Positions 17,028-24,952 of a stretch of DNA of 64,000 bases are shown piece after piece. The DNA is from CAWHJB01 sp963698715 (GTDB lineage Bacteria > Chloroflexota > Anaerolineae > Anaerolineales > UBA4823). Numbering within the stretch: position 1 is the stretch's first letter; each line of letters opens with the position of its first letter. The notes beneath the pieces were generated by a model. That model was not told where the DNA came from. It made no database searches and worked only from the letters and a program-made list of their open reading frames with translations. Both the position numbers and the translations under genes were made by a program. Location of the stretch: positions 186,001-250,000 of the forward strand of contig CAVORW010000002.1 of assembly GCA_963698715.1 (NCBI GenBank), in the 5' to 3' direction.

Positions 17028-18350
17028 ATGAGTCATTATGTCATCATTGGGAGTGGGGCCGCAGGGATTGCTGCTGCTGAAGCGATTCGCAGTCTGGATA
17101 TGGAAAGCCAGCTCACGATGATCAGTGGCGAGCCAGCCGGTTATTATTCTCGCCCCGGACTGGCTTATTATCTATCCGGAGAGATCGAAGAGAGATTTCT
17201 ATTTCCATTCCAGTCGCAGGATTTTCGCGCATTTAAGATCAATTTCATCCTGGCTGAAGTTGCTGCGGTTCGGCCAGACCAGCACAAGATAGTCCTGGCA
17301 GATGGTCGTTTGCTTTCTTATGATAAGTTGTTGATCGCAACCGGAGCCAAGGCCACCCAGATGAAGGTTCCGGGCATAGATCTGGAAGGCGTCGTCCAGC
17401 TTGACGATTTTGAAGGGGTCCGCCAGATCACGAAGCTGGCCCGAAAGGCACGCTCGGCGGTCGTTGTTGGCGGCGGCATAACAGCCCTGGAGCTGGTGGA
17501 AGGGCTGATTGCCCGACGGGTAAAAGCCCATTACTTCTTACGAGGAGATCGCTATTGGAGTAATGTGCTGGACGAAACAGAATCGCGGATCGTTGAGCAC
17601 CGGCTGGCAGAAGATGGCGTAAAGATCCATTTCCACAGCGAATTGGCCGAAATTCTGGGAAAGCGCGGGCATGTAGTTGGGGTTCTGACCCAGGATGATC
17701 GCCAAATCAAATGCGATCTGGTCGGGATAGCAATTGGCGTGCGCCCGCGCATGTCCCTGGCTGTTGAGGCTGGGATCACGACGGACCGCGGAATTCTGGT
17801 CGACCAGTATCTGCGCACCGACGTACCGGATATTTATGCGGCGGGGGATGTTGCCCAGGTGTTCGATCCCTTTTCTGGAAAATCGGCGCTTGACAGTCTG
17901 TGGGGACCGGCCCGCGATCAAGGTACAACTGCGGGGCTTAATATGGTTGGGTTGAACAAGGCTTACTTGAAAGTGGTGCCTTTTAATGTCACTCGCCTGG
18001 CGGGGCTGACTACAACGATCATTGGGACAGTTGGGCGGGGCAAAGATGAAGATCTGGCAGGCATTGCTCGCGGCGATAGCGAAACCTGGCGGGAACTTCC
18101 CGATGCTATTGCTGCCCAGGTTGGTTTTCAAGTGAATCGTTTGCGGATCCTGGTGGGGCCAAGGACATTGCTGGGCGCAATTGTGATGGGCGATCAGACC
18201 CTTTCTCGCCCAATCCATCGCCTGGTCGCCGAGCAGGTAGATATCTCACCAATCCGCGACCGGCTGCTTCAACCCCAGGCTCCATTGGCAGACATCCTGG
18301 CTGATTTCTGGGCGATCCATCACAATACCTATGCAGCGACGACAGACTAA
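17028..18350 (+). CDS. FAD-dependent NAD(P)H oxidoreductase
   Basis: 440 residues of the pyridine-nucleotide-disulfide oxidoreductase fold used by NirB N-termini, rubredoxin reductases and NADH oxidases. The FAD site is GSGAAGIAAAEA at residues 8-19, the NAD(P)H site is GGGITALELVEGL near 148, and IYAAGDVA is the second FAD motif. There is no CXXC redox pair and no CoA-disulfide Cys (SRPGLAYYLSG replaces it), so electrons must leave to a partner protein. The neighbouring ferredoxin and the membrane protein, whose gene overlaps this one by 20 nt, are the obvious candidates. The overlap means they are co-translated. Confidence 0.88.
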   Translation: MSHYVIIGSGAAGIAAAEAIRSLDMESQLTMISGEPAGYYSRPGLAYYLSGEIEERFLFPFQSQDFRAFKINFILAEVAAVRPDQHKIVLADGRLLSYDKLLIATGAKATQMKVPGIDLEGVVQLDDFEGVRQITKLARKARSAVVVGGGITALELVEGLIARRVKAHYFLRGDRYWSNVLDETESRIVEHRLAEDGVKIHFHSELAEILGKRGHVVGVLTQDDRQIKCDLVGIAIGVRPRMSLAVEAGITTDRGILVDQYLRTDVPDIYAAGDVAQVFDPFSGKSALDSLWGPARDQGTTAGLNMVGLNKAYLKVVPFNVTRLAGLTTTIIGTVGRGKDEDLAGIARGDSETWRELPDAIAAQVGFQVNRLRILVGPRTLLGAIVMGDQTLSRPIHRLVAEQVDISPIRDRLLQPQAPLADILADFWAIHHNTYAATTD

Positions 18351-19155
18351 CAAAGAACTCTGGCTGGCATTTGTTGCCGTCCTGATTATTGCTTTGATCT
18401 ATTTCGGCATGGCGGTCTGGCTGAGTGGCATCCCCCATGCCTCTGATTTTTTTGGCCACTCGATTGGTATCCTGGGTTTTGTTCTGATGTTAATGACCGA
18501 ATCGCTCTACTCGATTCGCAAACGCAGCCGCAGCACGCGTTGGGGGAGAATGGCAGACTGGCTCGATTTTCATATCTTTACTGGAATAGTTGGCCCGTTT
18601 ATGGTGTTGCTGCATAGTTCCTGGAAGTATAACGGCTTGGCTGGTGTCGTAACCTTGTTGATGATTATCGTGGTAGCCAGTGGTTTCATCGGCCGTTATA
18701 TTTATACGGCAGTGCCGCGTACTGTGGATGGCGTCGAGATCGAATCTGCCCAGTTAGAACAACAAATTGCTCAGAACGAAAACGAGTTGAGAACCTGGCT
18801 GAGTTCTCAACCAGAATCTATCCGGATCTTGCGCAAGCGATTTTTGCCGCAAACCCAGGTTCCATCAAATGCTTTGCTGCTGATGCTTGCCCGTCCTATC
18901 CTGGATCTCGAAGACCGCGTGAAGTGGTGGCTGGTAAAGCGTAGAGCTGATCCGATTATTCGAAAGCAGTTTCAGTACCTGGAAGCTCTGGTGCGCCAAC
19001 AGACACGACTGCGCCGGCAGATCGCCTCGTTGACAATGGCCCGCCGCCTACTGGCGCTCTGGCATACGGTGCATATCCCCATTGGCATGGCTCTGTTCAC
19101 CTCGGCGTTCATCCATATCGGAGCTGCCATTTATTATGCTACCCTGCTGCGCTGA
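18331..19155 (+). CDS. Histidine-rich four-helix membrane protein, cytochrome b-like
   Basis: 274 residues with two N-terminal membrane segments, a third near 108-132, a cytoplasmic coiled-coil-like loop of about 100 residues, and a C-terminal segment. His residues sit within or at the ends of the helices: DFFGHSIG, DFHIFTGIVGPFMVLLHSSW and LWHTVHIPIGMAL...AFIHIGAAIYY. Two or three His pairs across helices are what a b-type diheme protein of the ferric-reductase or cytochrome b561 kind would need. I infer that it takes electrons from the FAD/ferredoxin pair or quinol to the cytochrome at 19240. No named family is certain. Confidence 0.7.
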   Translation: MQRRQTNKELWLAFVAVLIIALIYFGMAVWLSGIPHASDFFGHSIGILGFVLMLMTESLYSIRKRSRSTRWGRMADWLDFHIFTGIVGPFMVLLHSSWKYNGLAGVVTLLMIIVVASGFIGRYIYTAVPRTVDGVEIESAQLEQQIAQNENELRTWLSSQPESIRILRKRFLPQTQVPSNALLLMLARPILDLEDRVKWWLVKRRADPIIRKQFQYLEALVRQQTRLRRQIASLTMARRLLALWHTVHIPIGMALFTSAFIHIGAAIYYATLLR

Positions 19156-19239
19156 ACATTAGCTCTCCAGGAATACGTCAAGTATCCAACCACAACATAA
19201 ATTTCGAACAAGCTCTAAGCATTGGAGGGTGGGGAAACA

Positions 19240-20496
19240 ATGGAGTCAAGACGTCTGGGCTGTATCTCTGCTTCAGGATTGCTTGCCGCTTTGGTTACAT
19301 TGCTGGTGATTGCCGGTGTGGGTGTCGCACAGGGTGGAGTGCTTTTCAGCCCAGGGGAATTAAGCCAACAATATGCAGCCCAACCACTGGGAGGCGTGTA
19401 TTCGCACGCTGAAATTGGGGGAAATTGCGCGGCCTGCCATGTGACACCCTGGAGCCGACAAACGATGGCAGACCGTTGCCTGAATTGTCATTCCGGAATA
19501 ATGGAGGCAGGAAAGTTGCACGCTGGTATGCTATCTGCCGGTCAGAAAGCCTGTAGGGGCTGCCACCCCGAGCATCGTGGACCAAAGGCAGAATTAACGC
19601 TGCTTGATCTGCAGAATTTTCCTCATGAAGTGGTTGGTTTTTCATTAATTGGGCATCAACAAATGCCGGATGGCAAAACTTTTGGTTGTGCGGACTGCCA
19701 CGGACCGGATATCCGCGAGTTCGATCGGGCAGTCTGCAAACTCTGCCACCGTAAAGACCAGTCGGAGTTTATGCAACTGCACCTTACCGACTTTGGTGAA
19801 GATTGTCTGTCTTGCCACGATGGCGTGGACCGTTACGGCGCAGGTTTTGACCATGCGACTCTCTCATTTGCGCTTACCGGACAGCACGCCGCCCTGGCTT
19901 GCAGGGGTTGCCATGCAGGAGCCCGAACGGTAGCCGATCTGCGTGGCGCACCTCAGGATTGTGTTGCCTGTCACCGGAATGATGATCCCCATGCTGGCCA
20001 ATTGGGGCAGGATTGTGGAGCCTGCCACTCTCCCGATAGCTGGTCAGATGCAGTTTTTGATCACTCGCTGGCGGCCTTTCAGCTTACGGGGGCCCATTTG
20101 CAGGTTTCTTGCAGCGAATGCCACTTGCCTGGCGTAGGTGGGACAATTTTCAAAGGTACTCCGCAAGAATGTCTGGCCTGTCATAAGGAGCCCGAATATC
20201 ATTCAGGCCTATTCCGCCCCGATTGCGCAGCCTGTCACTCTGCTTTGGCCTGGTCCCCTGCCATTTATGACGGTCCGCATACTTTTCCAATAAATCACGG
20301 GGAGAACGGTGTGAGCCAATGCCGGGTTTGCCACTCTGACCGGTTACCAACATACACATGTTTTGGCTGCCACGAGCACAATCCGCTTGAAATTGAGAAG
20401 AAACATCGCGAAGAGGGTTTAACAAGTTTCACCGACTGCACCCGCTGCCACCCCACCGGGCAGAAAGAAGAAGGCGAGCATAATGGCGATGATTAA
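19240..20496 (+). CDS. Multihaem c-type cytochrome with 15 CXXCH motifs
   Basis: 418 residues with an N-terminal signal or anchor (9-30) and 15 CXXCH motifs. Segments such as CLSCHDGVDRYGAGFDHA and GAHLQVSCSECHLPG are near-copies of segments in the 18-haem protein (CLECHDGVDRMSDFEHD and GAHAVLECEKCHG), so the two are paralogues. It ends with the shared FPINHG...CFGCHEH...CTRCHPTG module. The ATG at 19240 has GGAGGGTGGGG just upstream; an in-frame TTG at 19222 is less likely. It is the last gene of the ferredoxin/flavoprotein/membrane-protein set and is the probable electron acceptor on the outer side. Confidence 0.9.
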   Translation: MESRRLGCISASGLLAALVTLLVIAGVGVAQGGVLFSPGELSQQYAAQPLGGVYSHAEIGGNCAACHVTPWSRQTMADRCLNCHSGIMEAGKLHAGMLSAGQKACRGCHPEHRGPKAELTLLDLQNFPHEVVGFSLIGHQQMPDGKTFGCADCHGPDIREFDRAVCKLCHRKDQSEFMQLHLTDFGEDCLSCHDGVDRYGAGFDHATLSFALTGQHAALACRGCHAGARTVADLRGAPQDCVACHRNDDPHAGQLGQDCGACHSPDSWSDAVFDHSLAAFQLTGAHLQVSCSECHLPGVGGTIFKGTPQECLACHKEPEYHSGLFRPDCAACHSALAWSPAIYDGPHTFPINHGENGVSQCRVCHSDRLPTYTCFGCHEHNPLEIEKKHREEGLTSFTDCTRCHPTGQKEEGEHNGDD

Positions 20497-20678
20497 ATCG
20501 GATGGCGGGATACTCCTCAGAATTCCTAAGGGCCCATGAAAAAAAGTTCTCCGGGAATCTCTGTGGGGTACCACCCCAGCAATTCCGAAAGACTCTAATA
20601 AAAGTATTAGAAGGCCGCAACTTTTTATGGTTTAATACGACCTCTATGGTGAATGGTAAGACCAATTGAGGTTCCGGA

Positions 20679-22064
20679 ATGAATGAAAGACTCTTTGATG
20701 CCTTTGAAGTATGCCTGGCAGCCATTAAGACTGGCGCGGACCTCAGTGCGTGCCTGGCGCTCTTTCCAGATTTGGCAGATGATTTACGACCACTCCTGGA
20801 AGCAAGCCGGGCAACCCGTGAATTAAGTAAAATCCCACAGCCGACTGCGGATGGGGAAAATCGCAGCCGGGCACGATTCCTGACTACCGCCGCATCGCTG
20901 AATAAAAAGACAAAATCAAAGTTCAGTTGGGTAGTTCTCCGGCGTGCTGCTCTGGTCGCTTTAGTTATACTGGTGGCTTTTGGTGTTAGCTGGAATGGAT
21001 TGCTGGTTGCCTCAGCAAAATCTCTCCCCGGTGACGTGCTTTATCCTGTAAAACGAGTCAGCGAGCGGGTAAACTTGCGTCTGGTTCCAACCCGCGAAGA
21101 AAAACATCCGTATGAGTCAGATTTCAATCATCGGCGCGCAGAAGAATTGGAACTTTTATTGACCCTCGGTCGGATGGAGTATGTCTCTTATGAAGGTACG
21201 GTAAATGAAATCACCTCAGACCGTTGGGTCGTAGGGGGATTCAGCGTTTTCATTACCCCCGAAACAATATTCATAGGCGAGCCAAAACTTGGTCAGTTTG
21301 TGGAAGTAGAAGGCCAAACTCAGCCTGGGGGTTGGGTCAACGCACAGGAAATCCACCTGCGATATTTCCAATTAGCTGGAAAAGTTGAACAAATCGAGCA
21401 AGGTTTTTGGAAAATTTCTGGGACGCAGCTGGAGCTGGCCCGGAACGTTCAGTTGGATCCGGGTCTTCGTATTCATGATCAGGCCCTGGTTTTGGTGCAG
21501 TCGAATGATGATGGCACGCTCATTGCCCTGGCAATTATGGGCGTGCCCGATGATGTCATTTTCAATAACCAGGGCACAGAAATTATTGTGGAAGGGCAGG
21601 TCGACACTATATCAGAGTTGGGCTGGATGATTGCTGGTAAACTCATTCGAGTTGCCTCACCAACTTTGATCGCTGCAAATATCTCGGTTGGCGATTCGGT
21701 CAGGGTTCATGCGATTGCTAATTTGGACGGGTCACTGTCCGCCACCAGAATAGTATTACTCCCGGCGAATCAAACCGAGTCCTACGACCAGCCGAAGCAG
21801 AGATACCTGGATCCCAGCACCGAGCTTTTTAACAACAAAAGTGGTGGAAACATTGATATTGAACAGGAGGGATCGTCACAGGATCAATTTGAACAGGCAG
21901 ACGATCCGAATAGTTCGAGCGGAGAACTCAACGATGATTCCCCAGAGGATGATGGCCATGAAGAGTTTGATGGCCATGAAGACGACGATCACGAAGAACA
22001 TGGCGACAATGAGGCTGACGACCATGAAAGCTCGAATCATGATGGTGAAGAAAGTGTTGATTGA
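20679..22064 (+). CDS. DUF5667/DUF5666-type membrane protein with acidic His-rich tail
   Basis: 461 residues: a cytoplasmic helical start (1-85, similar to the N-termini of Chloroflexota sigma-factor partners), one membrane segment (about 88-108), the DUF5667 opening SLPGDVLYPVKRVSERV, then repeated OB-like beta units of the DUF5666 kind (YEGTVNEI..., AGKVEQIEQG..., VEGQVDTISELGW...). The last 70 residues are Asp/Glu/His-rich (GHEEFDGHEDDDHEEHGD), a plausible metal-binding tail. No function is established for this architecture. The strong terminator at 22193 ends it. Confidence 0.7.
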   Translation: MNERLFDAFEVCLAAIKTGADLSACLALFPDLADDLRPLLEASRATRELSKIPQPTADGENRSRARFLTTAASLNKKTKSKFSWVVLRRAALVALVILVAFGVSWNGLLVASAKSLPGDVLYPVKRVSERVNLRLVPTREEKHPYESDFNHRRAEELELLLTLGRMEYVSYEGTVNEITSDRWVVGGFSVFITPETIFIGEPKLGQFVEVEGQTQPGGWVNAQEIHLRYFQLAGKVEQIEQGFWKISGTQLELARNVQLDPGLRIHDQALVLVQSNDDGTLIALAIMGVPDDVIFNNQGTEIIVEGQVDTISELGWMIAGKLIRVASPTLIAANISVGDSVRVHAIANLDGSLSATRIVLLPANQTESYDQPKQRYLDPSTELFNNKSGGNIDIEQEGSSQDQFEQADDPNSSSGELNDDSPEDDGHEEFDGHEDDDHEEHGDNEADDHESSNHDGEESVD

Positions 22065-22192
22065 ACAAGTGAATTAAGGGCTCTCCATCAAAATGCCTGA
22101 AATACCCATCCAATCTTGTGACTGCTGATCCAAGTATCGAGTTTGTGGGGGCATAAAAGATCGACAATCAAGCTTGTAAAATAAATAGTTGT

Positions 22193-22234
22193 GTTGTTGG
22201 GTTGGCGCGCCTATAGGCGCGCCAACCCAACAAC
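22193..22234 (+). terminator. Rho-independent terminator, 19-bp perfect stem
   Basis: Arms GTTGTTGGGTTGGCGCGCC and its exact complement, with a TATA loop followed by TTTT. It lies between the DUF5667/5666 gene and the sortase gene on the same strand. Confidence 0.75.
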
Positions 22235-22285
22235 TTTTGATTGATTTCCGGCCAGTGATCCCTGATGAGACTTCTTAGAATAGGG

Positions 22286-22291
22286 TATAAT
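22286..22291 (+). promoter_or_regulatory. -10 box of a leaderless promoter for the sortase gene
   Basis: TATAAT ends 7 nt before the GTG at 22299, and there is no ribosome-binding site. A transcript starting about 7 nt downstream of the box would begin at the start codon. The -35 region is weak. Confidence 0.5.
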
Positions 22292-22298
22292 CGCGGCC

Positions 22299-23213
22299 GT
22301 GTCGAAGAAAAAACAGTCCTTGAAAGATTTATCGGTAGATGAGCTGCGCTGGCTCTTGATGGAGAAGCGTCGAACTTCTCGTCAGGATCGGCTGGAGCGA
22401 TATCGTCAGACAGGGCGGGTGGTGACAATTGCTCCAGACGCAGATAACTCGTCGATTGATCACTGGCAGGCCGGATTATCGCTGGAAGACCCCGAGTCCG
22501 AGCAGCCGGTTCGTTCGCGCACACGGCGTCTGCTGGATGGATTACTGCTCATCGTTGAGGTGAGCGCAGTGCTGGGTTTTATTTTTATTTTGTTTAATGG
22601 CCTGAATTTGATCCGGGAACTGAATCAGGAGGCTGTGGCCGGAATGGAACAGCCCACCTTGACCCCCACCCCGCTGATCGTAGCCCTGGTTTTGCCATCA
22701 GGACATACCCCACCGAATTCGCCGGGGGGAGCACAACCCAACGACGCTGAGATTCCCGCACATCTGCGCCCTCTGGTACAATCGTTAGCCAACGTGCCCG
22801 CGCCGACCCCTGGCCCAGAACAAGCAGTGCGGATTCAGATACCCGCGATTCAAGTTGATGCGCCGGTCGTACAGGGTGACGGCTGGGAACAATTGAAAAA
22901 AGGGGTAGGACAGCATTCTGGGACCACAAATCCGGGCGAAAAGGGGAATTCCGTTCTCTCAGCTCATAACGATATCTTTGGGGAAATTTTCCGTGACCTT
23001 GACCGGCTTCAACCAGGCGATCAGGTTATCCTGTTTACAAACCAGCGATCTTACACGTATCTGGTGGTGGAAACGCTGGTTGTAGAACCCACGGATGTGG
23101 AAGTGATGGCAGCGACGAGCCAACCAGTCGTCACACTTATATCGTGTTATCCTTATCTCGTGGACGATCAGCGCATCGTGGTAAAGGCTCGCTTGCAGAC
23201 TGGCGGGGGGTGA
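22299..23213 (+). CDS. Class D/E-type sortase
   Basis: 304 residues: a charged cytoplasmic N-terminus, a membrane anchor (about 79-101), a Pro-rich linker (LTPTP...APTPGP) and a sortase domain from about 176. The catalytic His223 (LSAHNDIF), Cys283 (LISCYPYL; most sortases have TxTC) and Arg292 (DDQRIVV) are all present in the usual order. Sortases attach proteins to surface polymers or to each other by transpeptidation. No clear LPXTG protein is in the window; the Pro/Thr-rich protein at 60244 has a sortase-substrate-like layout but no standard motif. It follows a TATAAT box 7 nt before its GTG start. Confidence 0.88.
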   Translation: MSKKKQSLKDLSVDELRWLLMEKRRTSRQDRLERYRQTGRVVTIAPDADNSSIDHWQAGLSLEDPESEQPVRSRTRRLLDGLLLIVEVSAVLGFIFILFNGLNLIRELNQEAVAGMEQPTLTPTPLIVALVLPSGHTPPNSPGGAQPNDAEIPAHLRPLVQSLANVPAPTPGPEQAVRIQIPAIQVDAPVVQGDGWEQLKKGVGQHSGTTNPGEKGNSVLSAHNDIFGEIFRDLDRLQPGDQVILFTNQRSYTYLVVETLVVEPTDVEVMAATSQPVVTLISCYPYLVDDQRIVVKARLQTGGG

Positions 23214-23357
23214 GTTTATCATGGCGAAGCCCTTGGGATGGTCCTGGGCTTAGTTCACCTACAGGGATGATCCTCCGCAACTATAAAGAGGACTCTTTTC
23301 AAAGTATAGCGTTTGGCGATTAAACTACTAAAGAATTTAAGATTGAAGGAGACAAGA

Positions 23358-23555
23358 ATGGCAAAAAAATCAAGAAAACAAACGCGGAAATCGAGCAGCG
23401 CCCCGACCAGGACCGTGAGAGCGGTTAGCAGTGGTCGCAGCTTTGACCGCGATTTCAATCCGGACTATACGCCCGTGATTAATGATTTGAGAAGGATCGG
23501 TATTCTGGCTGGCAGTTTTATCGTTGTTCTGGTGATTCTCTCGTTTTTCTTATAA
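23358..23555 (+). CDS. Small basic single-pass membrane protein
   Basis: 65 residues. The start is highly basic (AKKSRKQTRKSSSAPTRTVR), followed by one C-terminal membrane segment (IGILAGSFIVVLVILSFFL). AAGGAGA lies 7 nt before the ATG at 23358, which is preferred over the in-frame ATG at 23313. The positive cytoplasmic part and tail anchor give no function. It may be a Chloroflexota-specific small protein. The IS element begins 114 bp downstream. Confidence 0.7.
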   Translation: MAKKSRKQTRKSSSAPTRTVRAVSSGRSFDRDFNPDYTPVINDLRRIGILAGSFIVVLVILSFFL

Positions 23556-23598
23556 CAAGGGGTCCTCAGAAATTTCTGGGGTGATTCACTGCAGAAGG

Positions 23599-23650
23599 TT
23601 TGCCCCCTGCTCTGGTTAATGGCTGTCAACTTGAGTGGGGGGCAAATTTT
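23599..23650 (+). terminator. Possible long-loop terminator of the small membrane protein gene
   Basis: 9-bp stem TTTGCCCCC (23599-23607) / GGGGGCAAA (23638-23646), a 30-nt loop, then TTTT. The long loop makes it a weak call. Confidence 0.35.
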
Positions 23651-23668
23651 GTTCAATCATCCCAATTT

Positions 23669-24903
23669 CAGTAAATCACAGATTTGACAAAAAGGGCATC
23701 TTTGGTAAGGTTAAGCTGCGAAACCAACCGAACCAAAGAGGCCCAATAAATGATACCGCAATACGAGCTAAAAGCTGAAGACATACGAGCATACACCTTG
23801 AACTTATTGAAAGATCACGTCAAACTGGATGTAGCTGGCTACAAATGCACGACCGAGGGGATCCTCGATGTGGTGCTGAAAGCCAGTGCCGAGAGGAGTA
23901 GTATCGAAGCGGCGAGCAATGACTTAAAAGATGTGGCGGACAGCAACACCATCCGAGAATATCTGAACGCAGCTTTAGATATTCAGGCACTCCGCGAGCA
24001 AGAAAACGAGATGAATGCAGCCTTGGCTGATTGCATTCCCGTCAGCATGCCAAGAACGAAGGTGGAAGTGGCGATTGACTTTCATGATGAACCTTTCTAC
24101 GGCAAACAACCCAGTCTACGGGAAGTCACCTGCGCGGGTCAGGCCAAGAAAGGCACCACCCACTTCATTCGGATTGCCAGCGCTTATGTCATCTGGCGTC
24201 AGGTCCGCTTGACCTTGGCTCTACGCTATGTGCTGCCCGATGAAAACACGCTCGATATTCTCAAAATCCTGCTCGCTCGCCTACAGGAACTCGGTTTCGG
24301 CGAGATCCGAGTACTCTATCTGGATAAAGGCTTTGCCTCGGGCGGGATTATCGAACATTTGAAAGCATGCCAGCAGCCGACGATCATGGCCTGTCCCATC
24401 CGAGGCAAGCAAGGGGGCACCCGTGCTTTGTGTCAAGGTCGTAAAAGTTATCAGACCGAGTACACCTTGACAGATGGCATTTCCACAACCCTGGTCCTCA
24501 AAGCAACCTTGGTTCCAGACAAATCAGGCAAACGACGCCGTAAATGGTTGGCTTTCATCGTGATTGAATTGGATTGGCCTCCAGAGAAAATCCATCACGA
24601 ATATCGACGTCGTTTCGGGATCGAGTGCAGTTACCGGATTATGCGGCGAGTTCGAGCGATGACGACTTCGCGTAATCCAGCCGTACGCTTCTTCCTGTTA
24701 GCCGTGGGCATGATCCTGGTCAATGCCTGGGTCTTCCTGCGTTGGGAGTTCACTCGTTTGCTCGCTCCTGGTTTTCGCCGGGTGGAGGAAACTCGCTTTC
24801 GTTTCCATCGCTTCACTCGATTGCTCCTTCGTGCGATCGAAGCTATCTACGATGTCGTCATGGCTATTCCAGCTAGCCAATCGCCTCAATCTGTGATTTA
24901 CTG
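23669..24903 (+). mobile_element. ISH3-like insertion sequence, complete, 1235 bp
   Basis: 16-bp perfect terminal inverted repeats CAGTAAATCACAGATT at 23669-23684 and 24888-24903, flanked by a 5-bp direct repeat AATTT (23664-23668 and 24904-24908). This is the signature of transposition. One uninterrupted transposase gene fills it. Intact ends, target duplication and open reading frame point to a recent insertion that may still be mobile. The length and 5-bp duplication fit the ISH3 group as I know it; the name should be confirmed by similarity. Confidence 0.9.
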
Positions 24904-24904
24904 A
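23750..24904 (+). CDS. IS transposase, ISH3/IS4-like DDE family
   Basis: 384 residues. The DDE residues are seen in AIDFHDEPFYGK (D), IRVLYLDKGFAS (D) and YRRRFGIECSYRIMRRVRA (E, within a Y-(2)-R-(3)-E-like signature). The N-terminal 90 residues are the helical DNA-binding part, and the C-terminus has the hydrophobic NAWVFLRW block typical of ISH3-type transposases. The TGA stop codon (24902-24904) uses T and G from the right inverted repeat and A from the duplicated target, so the gene ends exactly at the junction with host DNA. Confidence 0.88.
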   Translation: MIPQYELKAEDIRAYTLNLLKDHVKLDVAGYKCTTEGILDVVLKASAERSSIEAASNDLKDVADSNTIREYLNAALDIQALREQENEMNAALADCIPVSMPRTKVEVAIDFHDEPFYGKQPSLREVTCAGQAKKGTTHFIRIASAYVIWRQVRLTLALRYVLPDENTLDILKILLARLQELGFGEIRVLYLDKGFASGGIIEHLKACQQPTIMACPIRGKQGGTRALCQGRKSYQTEYTLTDGISTTLVLKATLVPDKSGKRRRKWLAFIVIELDWPPEKIHHEYRRRFGIECSYRIMRRVRAMTTSRNPAVRFFLLAVGMILVNAWVFLRWEFTRLLAPGFRRVEETRFRFHRFTRLLLRAIEAIYDVVMAIPASQSPQSVIY

Positions 24905-24917
24905 ATTTAATATTTGG

Positions 24918-24946
24918 TTGCCAATCTAACACAATCAAGCTAGAAT
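24918..24946 (+). promoter_or_regulatory. Sigma-70-type promoter of the first AI-2E-type permease gene (leaderless)
   Basis: -35 TTGCCA (24918-24923), a 17-bp spacer and -10 TAGAAT (24941-24946), 6 nt before the ATG at 24953. No ribosome-binding site lies between, so the mRNA is probably leaderless. The -35 box is only 9 bp from the duplicated target at the right end of the IS. Confidence 0.65.
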
Positions 24947-24952
24947 GAAGAC

